45,189 nucleotides of DNA from contig JACMLN010000117.1 of the NCBI GenBank assembly GCA_014379585.1, forward strand, positions 1-45,189, in the 5' to 3' direction. Origin of the DNA: Gloeobacterales cyanobacterium ES-bin-313 (lineage in GTDB: Bacteria > Cyanobacteriota > Cyanobacteriia > Gloeobacterales > Gloeobacteraceae). Under the pieces are notes generated by a model. It saw only the letters and a program-made list of their open reading frames with translations, had not been told where the DNA came from and did no database searches. Position numbers and translations under genes: made by a program. Position 1 is the stretch's first letter. Every line of letters begins with the position of its first letter. Shown in pieces: positions 34,755 to 40,910 of this stretch.

Positions 34755-35189
34755 ATGTCCTATATTCATCCTCTGCTGATGATCTTGATTGTCTTTCCCG
34801 TCGGTTTTGCCGCAGCCGCTTTTGGGATTACTTTGCAGCAAGTTCGATTGGAACGCTCCCGCCGCAAGATTTCGCCAAAAGTTGCCAGGGATAGACACAT
34901 TGCCAATGGCATCGCTTTTTTAGTCGCTGTCGTTGTTGTTGCTCTCATCGGCGGGTTTGCTACAACCACTCTGCCCAAAAGCGTTGACACAACTTGGCAT
35001 GGAATTGGCGCTTTGAGTGTCTTGCTCTTGCTCAGTATTTCGACAGCACTTGTCAGCATTCGCCCACTTAAGCGCCTCTCTTGGTCTAAGTTTGTACATT
35101 CGGTTTTGAACGGTACCGTTCTTGCGATACTGATGATTCAGTTTCTTAGCGGTGGTTTGATTATTCGGCAACTATTGAAACAGCCCTAA
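34755..35189 (+). CDS. DUF4079-like four-helix membrane protein
   Basis: 144 residues from ATG 34755. Four predicted transmembrane helices are visible: HPLLMILIVFPVGFAAAAFG, IAFLVAVVVVALIGGFAT, GIGALSVLLLLSISTALVSI and LNGTVLAILMIQFLSGGLII. The loop after helix 1 is basic (RLERSRRKISPKVARDRH). The arrangement matches DUF4079 proteins of cyanobacteria, related in topology to ferric-reductase/cytochrome b561-like proteins. His in HIANG, WHGIG and FVHSVLNG could be haem ligands, but this is inference. The 288-bp gap to 35477 shows only a short direct repeat (GTTCTCAA near 35233 and 35251). Confidence 0.7.
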   Translation: MSYIHPLLMILIVFPVGFAAAAFGITLQQVRLERSRRKISPKVARDRHIANGIAFLVAVVVVALIGGFATTTLPKSVDTTWHGIGALSVLLLLSISTALVSIRPLKRLSWSKFVHSVLNGTVLAILMIQFLSGGLIIRQLLKQP

Positions 35190-35477
35190 AATACGCTAGG
35201 CGACCGCTCTACCTGCGGAATGTGGGATAAGTTGTTCTCAAGATTTGATAGTTCTCAATCAGCGTTTCAGTATATGTCCTGAGGCAAGTAAATTTCGGTC
35301 AAGTATAATCGATTTTGCTGGCTGTTTCCTACGACCCTTACCTCCTCACTAAGAAGTTGTGGATTGTTGTTTGAAGTGTAGCTATCCTGTATCCTCCATG
35401 GCAACGCTTGGGTACAGTAGTTTTAAGCGCAAGTTACTTCGCCCCCTGGAAACTTTGACCAAGCTCGTGAGTTCCCT

Positions 35478-35966
35478 ATGAAAACCCATCAAGAAAACGC
35501 AGAACACAGCCAAGAACAAGAACGCCTTTCGCGCCGCGAAGCACTCAAAGATGCGGCGAAACTTGGTTTGCTGCTCTACTGCGTTCCTCAAGTTCTCAGC
35601 TCAGAAGCTGTGCTTGCCCAAAGTTCTCCCTCCACAACGAGTGCTACATCCAGTGGTGACTCCAGTGGTCTTGCCTACTTGGGACTGCTTCCTCTGGCTG
35701 GTTTACCCTTCCTTGGTGGTGCTGGTGCAGCAGCAGCGGCAGCGGGTGTGGCTCCAGCGGTGGTTCCAGCGACACTTTTTGGTATTCCCTTAGCAAATGC
35801 TAACGTTGCTCCTTTGATTGGCCGCGCCGACAGCCCAGTCTTAGCACCTAGAAATCGGGGTACATTGCCACCACGTCCTTTTAATCGTGCTAGACGCAAT
35901 CGTATTGGCGGTGGTAGCCAAACCCGTGATAGTCGGGTGAAGAGAGCCATTCGCGGACTTGGCTAG
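35478..35966 (+). CDS. Tat-leader, Ala/Gly- and Arg-rich protein; candidate modified precursor
   Basis: 162 residues of no family I recognise. The N-terminus has a twin-arginine-like leader: LSRREALKDAAKLGLLLYC, VPQVLSSEAVLAQ, likely cleaved after VLA (about residue 47). Next is a Ser/Thr linker, a Gly/Ala/Leu-rich hydrophobic stretch (LAYLGLLPLAGLPFLGGAGAAAAAAG), then an Arg/Asn/Pro-rich basic tail ending KRAIRGLG. It is the first gene of a five-gene operon: the next ATG is 3 bp after its stop. The combination of leader and low-complexity core next to a PqqD-like carrier makes it the best candidate substrate of that system. Alternatively it is an exported structural protein. Confidence 0.65.
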   Translation: MKTHQENAEHSQEQERLSRREALKDAAKLGLLLYCVPQVLSSEAVLAQSSPSTTSATSSGDSSGLAYLGLLPLAGLPFLGGAGAAAAAAGVAPAVVPATLFGIPLANANVAPLIGRADSPVLAPRNRGTLPPRPFNRARRNRIGGGSQTRDSRVKRAIRGLG

Positions 35967-35969
35967 GCT

Positions 35970-36587
35970 ATGCGTAGATTTCGCATACGGACTTCGATCC
36001 ACTTATTCTCCAAAGATGATCTTTGGGTTGTGGCTTTGTTTTGTGTGATGCTTTCTGTGGGCTGTATTCCTTGGTTGAGGAGCAGCTTTGTTTCTATTTT
36101 CGATATTTCAGCGTTGGCACTTCCTAAACTCTCATCAGGCATGGCCGTGCCTAAGCTCTCGACGGGAATTAGTAATACCCAGCTATCGAATGATGCCTGG
36201 ATTGAGGTTTCGATCAAAGAGCGCAAGTTGCGCCTGCGAGATCGAGGCAACCAAGTTCTGATGGAAGTTCCGATCGCTGTCGGCAAGCCGACAACGCCCA
36301 CGCCTGTCGGTCAGTTTGAAGTGATGGAGATGATGGAAAACCCGATCTGGCAGAACCCGTTCAACACCCGGACGATCATCGGTGAAAAAGATCCCCACAA
36401 CCCTTTGGGACTGCGCTGGATCGGTTTCAAGCAAGCAGGCGCCAACGACTACGGGATGCACGGCACCTACAACCTGAGTTCCATCGGTCGTCCTGTCACC
36501 AACGGTTGTATTCGGTTGCGCAACGAAGATATCATCGCCTTATTCGATCAAGTTGAAGAAGGAACCCAGATCCTCGTTCATCCATGA
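35970..36587 (+). CDS. L,D-transpeptidase (YkuD family)
   Basis: 205 residues. An N-terminal transmembrane or signal segment (about 18-33, LWVVALFCVMLSVGC) precedes a short repeat (LPKLSSGMAVPKLSTGISN) and the YkuD catalytic domain: WIEVSIKERKLRLRDRG, the catalytic motif from His164 to Cys180 (HGTYNLSSIGRPVTNGC), then IRLRNEDI. Such enzymes form 3-3 peptidoglycan cross-links or attach proteins to peptidoglycan in the periplasm. The catalytic Cys/His are intact. The gene is 3 bp after the Tat-leader gene and its TGA overlaps the PqqD-like start by 4 bp (ATGA), so it is translated as part of the operon. Confidence 0.9.
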   Translation: MRRFRIRTSIHLFSKDDLWVVALFCVMLSVGCIPWLRSSFVSIFDISALALPKLSSGMAVPKLSTGISNTQLSNDAWIEVSIKERKLRLRDRGNQVLMEVPIAVGKPTTPTPVGQFEVMEMMENPIWQNPFNTRTIIGEKDPHNPLGLRWIGFKQAGANDYGMHGTYNLSSIGRPVTNGCIRLRNEDIIALFDQVEEGTQILVHP

Positions 36588-36850
36588 ACCCGATTGCCCG
36601 CCCGGATGTCCTAACACAGCAACTCGCCGATGGTTCGACGATTCTCTTTGATCCACAGACCAGTATTGCCCACGAACTTAATGCAACAGGCGCGCTCATC
36701 TGGGAATACTGTGATGGAGAACATAGTATCGGCGACATTGCTGCTTTACTAAGAGAATGCTTCGATACCCCAACGGTAGAGTGTCAGAAGGATGTGACCC
36801 AGTTTTTGGAGACGCTGCAGCAGCGAGCCCTCCTCAACGCCTCGGTGTAA
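36584..36850 (+). CDS. PqqD-like peptide chaperone (RiPP recognition element)
   Basis: 88 residues with the PqqD fold pattern: an N-terminal RPDVLTQQLADGSTILFDP hairpin, ELNATGALIWEYCDG (the LN-x-T-G-x-x-I-W core) and a helical C-terminal half with IGDIAALLRECFD and VTQFLETLQQRALL. PqqD domains bind the leader of a precursor peptide and hand it to modifying enzymes. The start ATG overlaps the L,D-transpeptidase stop, and the gene overlaps the HprK-like gene that follows. I recall a TIGRFAM class (HPr-rel-A system PqqD-like chaperone) with this context. No radical SAM enzyme is adjacent. Confidence 0.88.
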   Translation: MNPIARPDVLTQQLADGSTILFDPQTSIAHELNATGALIWEYCDGEHSIGDIAALLRECFDTPTVECQKDVTQFLETLQQRALLNASV

Positions 36851-37623
36851 ATATTCTTGGTTTGCCGGCTACAGTCGTCGGCGATCCACAGTGCTTAGGG
36901 CTTCTCAGCAAACTTTTGGCTCCCTTTTCGAGCCGCGCGTTTGCCGATCCTTGTGCCGCTTTTCGGCAATTGAGCGATGGGCGCTATGCGGTCGAAACGG
37001 CGACACTTTGCACATCCGGCACCTGCGAAGCAGTGGCCGACTTTTGTGAGTGGCTACTAGTCACTCAGGCGGCAATCCACTGCGGCGATCACCTGCAACT
37101 CCACGGTGGTGCTGTTCAGCGCGCCGAACAGCTCATCTTGCTCCCTGGGCTTTCCGGCAGTGGCAAGACGACTTTGACCTTGGGCATGATGGCAAGCGGC
37201 TTTTTGCCCCTTACAGACGATCTGATTTTGCTCGATCCTCGCCAAAGCACCGTGCGTCCGTTTGAGCGCTGTTTTCACGTTGATGCCTCTACCCTTACTA
37301 TTGCCAGCGAGCTGGGGCTGAACAAACAATTGATTTTGCCAGAAGCGTTGGCCCAGGGATTTTGTCGTCCAAGGCACTGGGGAGTTTCTGGGGTACCAAC
37401 CTGCATCGTTTTACCTCGCTACTGCCCTGGTGCCAAGCTTGAACTGAACCGTCTACGTCCTGCCCAGGCATGGATTGCCCTTGCCAATCTCTGCATGGTG
37501 ACGGGCAAATCAAGCGTTCATTTTTCAGCCCTGAGCCGTCTTGTCGAGCAAACACCGACCTATCAGATCACTTACGACCATCTATCGCAAGCAGTCGAAA
37601 CGATCATTCAACTGACGCAATGA
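36757..37623 (+). CDS. HprK-related serine kinase-like protein
   Basis: About 288 residues if ATG 36757 is used (94-bp overlap with the PqqD-like gene); GTG 36781 or TTG 36862 are alternatives, and homology-like sequence starts near GVNILGLPATVVG. The kinase core has LHGGAVQRAEQLILLPGLSG and a Walker A GLSGSGKTTLTLGMM, followed by LTDDLILLD, the pattern of HPr kinase-related proteins (HprK-rel-A). It should bind ATP; the phosphorylated substrate is unknown, since no HPr protein is nearby. The stop overlaps the next ATG (ATGA at 37620-37623). Confidence 0.85.
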   Translation: MLRYPNGRVSEGCDPVFGDAAAASPPQRLGVNILGLPATVVGDPQCLGLLSKLLAPFSSRAFADPCAAFRQLSDGRYAVETATLCTSGTCEAVADFCEWLLVTQAAIHCGDHLQLHGGAVQRAEQLILLPGLSGSGKTTLTLGMMASGFLPLTDDLILLDPRQSTVRPFERCFHVDASTLTIASELGLNKQLILPEALAQGFCRPRHWGVSGVPTCIVLPRYCPGAKLELNRLRPAQAWIALANLCMVTGKSSVHFSALSRLVEQTPTYQITYDHLSQAVETIIQLTQ

Positions 37624-38660
37624 ATAAATTACAGGTTGCCGTCGCCCGTTTTCTCAGTTGCCCACCCGCTCTACGGCAGGCACCCCCCGACTTGAGTACC
37701 CTCGATCCACAAGGCTGGCTGGCACTCAACGCCTACCTCACTGAACGCAATCTTGCCCTTGCCGCCTACGAACACTGGATTATGGATAAAGCCGCAGATC
37801 CGGCTCCAGCGGTGCGTACCGATCTGCGCAAAAGCTATATCGCCGCGAGTGCCTGTGTCCAATGGATGCAAAAAGAATTAATCCGCTTACTAAAAGCCTT
37901 TGCGACTGCTCACATCGAGGTGGTTGTCCTCAAAGGGCTGCATCTTGGGACACTGCTTTGGTCCGATCCGGCCCTCCGACCCTTTGGCGATATCGATCTT
38001 TGGGTGCAGCCTGAAGCGATTCCCAGTGCTGATGCTTTGCTCCGACAAATGGGATACCAAGGTGGTCCTGAGAATCTGGCGGCTCCTCTGGACTGGCGAT
38101 ACCATGAACTGCCGAACTACAACTTGGCCAATCACCAACTTCCTTTTGGTGCCGTCGATCTACACTATCGCCTCGCTCCCCAATACCTTGCCGCCGTCAA
38201 TGAAAAAGAAATCTTCGCTCGCGCTATTCCTTGGTGGGCAGGCTCCCATGTTTTGGCTCCAGAAGACCTGATTGTTTACATCACAGGACATGTCGCTCGC
38301 CATCTGTTCGTCGAGACGCGCCCTGCCTTGCTCTACCACGTCGGCTACCGCTACTTAGGTGAACTCGCCCGATTGATCTGTGCCTCGCAGGTGGATTGGT
38401 CACGGGTCGCCCAACAATTCGCGGAGTCGGAACATCGTCGTGCCCTGATCTTGCCTCTACGGATGATCAGGAGCCTTTGGGGAATTGCTTTTCCTCAGGC
38501 AATCACGCAACTCTGGCAAACAGATCTGCTCGGTGAAGCGATTCTGAAGATCATGCTCACCCGCTTCGATCACCCCTGGCAAGCCAGAGAGAACCAAGCT
38601 TTCAGCTTTTGGAATTACGCTTTACCAGATCATATACATCGCTTTGGGCGTAAATTGTGA
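37620..38660 (+). CDS. Nucleotidyltransferase-fold protein (NTP_transf_5 type)
   Basis: 346 residues. The central motif VVLKGLHLGTLLWSDPALRP followed by FGDIDLWV gives the G-x-D-x-D-type metal-binding signature of the uncharacterised nucleotidyltransferase family often found beside PqqD and HprK-like genes. Further on, VDLHYRL and an ITGHVARHLF helix are visible. Predicted cytosolic. ATG 37620 overlaps the stop of the HprK-like gene. The 3' end overlaps the convergent CAP-protein gene by 39 bp. It may modify the PqqD-presented substrate or a cell-envelope sugar; this is inference. Confidence 0.85.
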   Translation: MNKLQVAVARFLSCPPALRQAPPDLSTLDPQGWLALNAYLTERNLALAAYEHWIMDKAADPAPAVRTDLRKSYIAASACVQWMQKELIRLLKAFATAHIEVVVLKGLHLGTLLWSDPALRPFGDIDLWVQPEAIPSADALLRQMGYQGGPENLAAPLDWRYHELPNYNLANHQLPFGAVDLHYRLAPQYLAAVNEKEIFARAIPWWAGSHVLAPEDLIVYITGHVARHLFVETRPALLYHVGYRYLGELARLICASQVDWSRVAQQFAESEHRRALILPLRMIRSLWGIAFPQAITQLWQTDLLGEAILKIMLTRFDHPWQARENQAFSFWNYALPDHIHRFGRKL

Positions 38661-39299
38661 CCTGAACAGCGGACTCTCGGCAGTGTGGTTCAGGCGGGGC
38701 AAGACGGCGGGAGGCGCAGTCAAAACCACGTAGTAGTACATATAAGTACTGTTTGGGTTGCAGGCAATCCCAATCCCCACTTCCGTGTGCGTCCGATACA
38801 GGGGATCCGCCGCAAGCAAGTGGATTCGGTGCTCTATGTCGGGTACCCCTTGATCGATCAAGAGTTGATCCACCGCTTCGACGGCATTGGCAGCACCTGA
38901 AGCGATGGATTCAGTTGTATTCGCTGCGGCGTCGAGGGGGTAGTCCTTCGGTAGACGGTAGCCAGCGTGGACAAGGCGTTGATTGGGGCCAAGACCGTCC
39001 GGGTCTGTGTGAGCGAAGTAGTTATGGCGGGCCATACTCTCTGCTTTTCGACGTGCAACTGCAGCGAGTTGGGGATTCCAATTGAGCGCAGGTGTAGGAG
39101 CAAGATTCGCGCTGCTAAAACTGTTGCGCTGCGCGTAGGCAGTTGGAGCAGAACGCACATGATTGAGATATTCGGCAGCTTGTCTGTCTTGGCCAGAGAG
39201 ATCCGCACATTGTTCGCTGGCAAAGGCAGGCGTTCCTCGAAACAGAGCAATCGATACAAAAAATGCAACGGCTAATCCATTCGGCCACGTTTTAAACAT
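38622..39299 (-). CDS. CAP (SCP/PR1-like) domain protein, secreted
   Basis: 225 residues with a signal peptide (GLAVAFFVSIALFRGTPAFAS). The CAP domain shows AEYLNHVRSAPTAYA, LNWNPQLAAVARRKAESMA, HNYFAHTDPDGLGPNQRL, ESIASG and the conserved HRIHLLAADP, the pattern of bacterial YkwD-like proteins. It is extracytoplasmic; the molecular activity of bacterial CAP proteins is poorly known. TGTGAGG (39310-39304, leftward) overlaps its ribosome site and could pair over 7 bases with Yfr1. Confidence 0.88.
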   Translation of the reverse strand: MFKTWPNGLAVAFFVSIALFRGTPAFASEQCADLSGQDRQAAEYLNHVRSAPTAYAQRNSFSSANLAPTPALNWNPQLAAVARRKAESMARHNYFAHTDPDGLGPNQRLVHAGYRLPKDYPLDAAANTTESIASGAANAVEAVDQLLIDQGVPDIEHRIHLLAADPLYRTHTEVGIGIACNPNSTYMYYYVVLTAPPAVLPRLNHTAESPLFRSQFTPKAMYMIW

Positions 39300-39432
39300 A
39301 TCGCCTCACATGTTTAGTCCGAAAGAAATACTCGGAACTCCTGCGAAATTCTCTTATTCCTTCGTACACCTTAGCAGTCTCAAAACATTGGGGTATAAAG
39401 ATTTAGTGAAAATGCATACTCAAAAACTATAG

Positions 39433-39561
39433 AGAGAAAGTCCCTATAAGTACCTAGAAAACTGAGCACAAATGAAGAGAAAGTCCCTATAAGCACCTAG
39501 AAAATTGAGCACAAATGAAGAGAAAGTCCCTATAAGCACCTAGGAAACTGAGTATAAATAC
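39433..39561. repeat. Three tandem 43-bp repeats
   Basis: Three near-identical head-to-tail units start at 39433, 39476 and 39519. Each begins AGAGAAAGTCCCTATAAG and continues with CACCTAGAAAA-TGAGCACAAATGA. Units 1 and 2 differ at two positions; unit 3 diverges at its end. There is no spacer between units. The last unit runs into the palindrome CTGAGTATAAATACTCAG (39548-39565). The array fills the 279-bp gap between the CAP gene and the 175-aa gene, close to the latter's 3' end. Possibly a binding-site array or minisatellite. Confidence 0.9.
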
Positions 39562-39565
39562 TCAG
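39548..39565 (-). terminator. Palindrome, possible terminator of the 175-aa gene
   Basis: CTGAGTATAAATACTCAG has perfect 8-bp arms around AA, 13 bp after the stop of the leftward gene at 39579. The leftward T-tract is short (TTTCC), so termination would be weak; it may instead be a protein site. Confidence 0.35.
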
Positions 39566-39578
39566 AAATTCCAATTTT

Positions 39579-40106
39579 TTAATTTGGTACTCCCCGCAGT
39601 GTTACCAAGATTTCCCGGATCGCTTTGAGCTGAGCAGCCCCATAGCCCCAGCGCCGGAGGAAAGCAGAGTAGTGACCATCGGAATGATCTAACGAAGCTT
39701 TGAGAAGGGTCAACTGTTCGACCAAAGCGGGAAGGTTAATGCGAGTAATCAAAGCTTGGGTGCGGCGGCTTACCTGTTCAGAACCAGCGGCAGAGGCAGA
39801 GTCGCCATTCGCTCGATGGGTGTAGGCCATCGCCGTAGACATGGCAAGGTTCTTGGTCAGTAGCTCGGCCACTTGGTCTGGAGCCGTGCGCAGTGCTGAT
39901 AGAACCTCAGAAGGGACAGTGTCTGCTAGGGCACTGTCACCCGTCAGCCAGCCGACAAAGAAACCCCGTGCACCGTTGCTCGTAGTGATCAGTTCAGCAA
40001 TGCGTTCAGCCAACCGCGCGGTTGAGATCTCCCCATGCCCATGCTGGTCGAGAAGTTCCTCAGTCTGTGCAATCGCTTGTTCAAAGCTCAGCATCGTCTC
40101 TGTCAT
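39579..40106 (-). CDS. Hypothetical helical protein (175 aa)
   Basis: An unrecognised soluble, predicted all-helical protein. Segments: FEQAIAQTEELLDQHGHGEI, ARLAERIAELITTSNGARGFFVGWLTGD, TRINLPALVEQLTLLKASLD and a C-terminal GYGAAQLKAIREILVTLRG. No signal peptide or membrane segment. ATG start; upstream gap to the L,D-transpeptidase gene is 43 bp, same strand. Confidence 0.65.
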   Translation of the reverse strand: MTETMLSFEQAIAQTEELLDQHGHGEISTARLAERIAELITTSNGARGFFVGWLTGDSALADTVPSEVLSALRTAPDQVAELLTKNLAMSTAMAYTHRANGDSASAAGSEQVSRRTQALITRINLPALVEQLTLLKASLDHSDGHYSAFLRRWGYGAAQLKAIREILVTLRGVPN

Positions 40107-40149
40107 TCGTCTACACTAGTCTTCTTGCCATTATGTTGGAAATCTGTCT

Positions 40150-40878
40150 TTAGGGTAGTTTCCAAGATTTGCGCATCGTCCGATAGGTAGATTCTGGCAA
40201 TTGGACGAGAACTGGCTTAGCCTCAGGGCGCAACCAACGCAGCAGGCTTTCTAATCGCTGTTGGGCCATGGCTGTGCAACCAGCGGTTGGGGAACTGTCC
40301 GAGCGCCAGACATGCAGAAAAATGCAACTACCTTGACCAGGAATCGGTGGATTTTGGTTGTGGGCAACGACAATCAGCCAACGATAGAGGTCGTCAGGGC
40401 GCTTCATCACCTCGGCAGATTGCCAAACTTCAGGCTGTTCGGGAGAGATAGTGACGATTTGGTTGTATTGGGGAGCCTTGGCATCATCTACACAGCGGTC
40501 TTGTTCCCCAATCGCTTTATAGAACCAACGACTACCTGCGGGCGGCATTTTTGCGTATCCGTAGGCTGTTTCCAATGGATAGATACCTGCGGGGGATCGC
40601 CCATCGCCTTCACGTTTACTGGGTTCGCCACCGCCGGGCGCTGGCACCAAGCCCGAACCCCAACCCAACCCATTGCGACCTAGGACAATCGCCCACGGCG
40701 CACCGACAGGCTGCCAACCGCGTACCGTGCGTTCGTAGCGCTGCAACGTCCCTTTTGGAGCCTGCCAATCGGCGGATCGCACCAGGATCATCTGGGTCGA
40801 TTGCGCTGGAATGACCGGACTTGCCGCCGCAGGTGCAGCAAAGCAGAGCATGAAGAGGAGAAGCAAAAATTGGCGCAT
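40150..40878 (-). CDS. Secreted L,D-transpeptidase-like protein
   Basis: 242 residues with a signal peptide (RQFLLLLFMLCFAAPAAA). The catalytic region reads SCIFLHVWRSDSSPTAGCTAM, with the His-x(n)-Ser-x-x-x-Gly-Cys arrangement of YkuD enzymes, preceded by GWGSGLVPAPGG, EGDGRSPAGIYPL and VAHNQNPP. This is the sub-family with a conserved RSPAG motif. Probably acts on peptidoglycan. It is the second YkuD protein in the window and differs clearly in sequence from the one at 35970. 32 bp separate it from the polA stop, same strand. Confidence 0.87.
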   Translation of the reverse strand: MRQFLLLLFMLCFAAPAAASPVIPAQSTQMILVRSADWQAPKGTLQRYERTVRGWQPVGAPWAIVLGRNGLGWGSGLVPAPGGGEPSKREGDGRSPAGIYPLETAYGYAKMPPAGSRWFYKAIGEQDRCVDDAKAPQYNQIVTISPEQPEVWQSAEVMKRPDDLYRWLIVVAHNQNPPIPGQGSCIFLHVWRSDSSPTAGCTAMAQQRLESLLRWLRPEAKPVLVQLPESTYRTMRKSWKLP

Positions 40879-40910
40879 TGAGAACCAGCGATCTTTCGGC
40901 TCATCGTAAA

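Noticed and set aside
35190-35477. A small RNA or gene before the Tat-leader operon
   Set aside because: No clear promoter, hairpin-terminator pair or coding frame was found in this 288-bp gap.
36757-36850. Programmed frameshift fusing the PqqD-like and HprK-like proteins
   Set aside because: The overlap would allow it, but I see no slippery heptamer with a downstream structure, and the PqqD-like domain is complete at its own stop.
39433-39561. CRISPR array
   Set aside because: The 43-bp units are directly contiguous with no unique spacers, and no cas genes are nearby.
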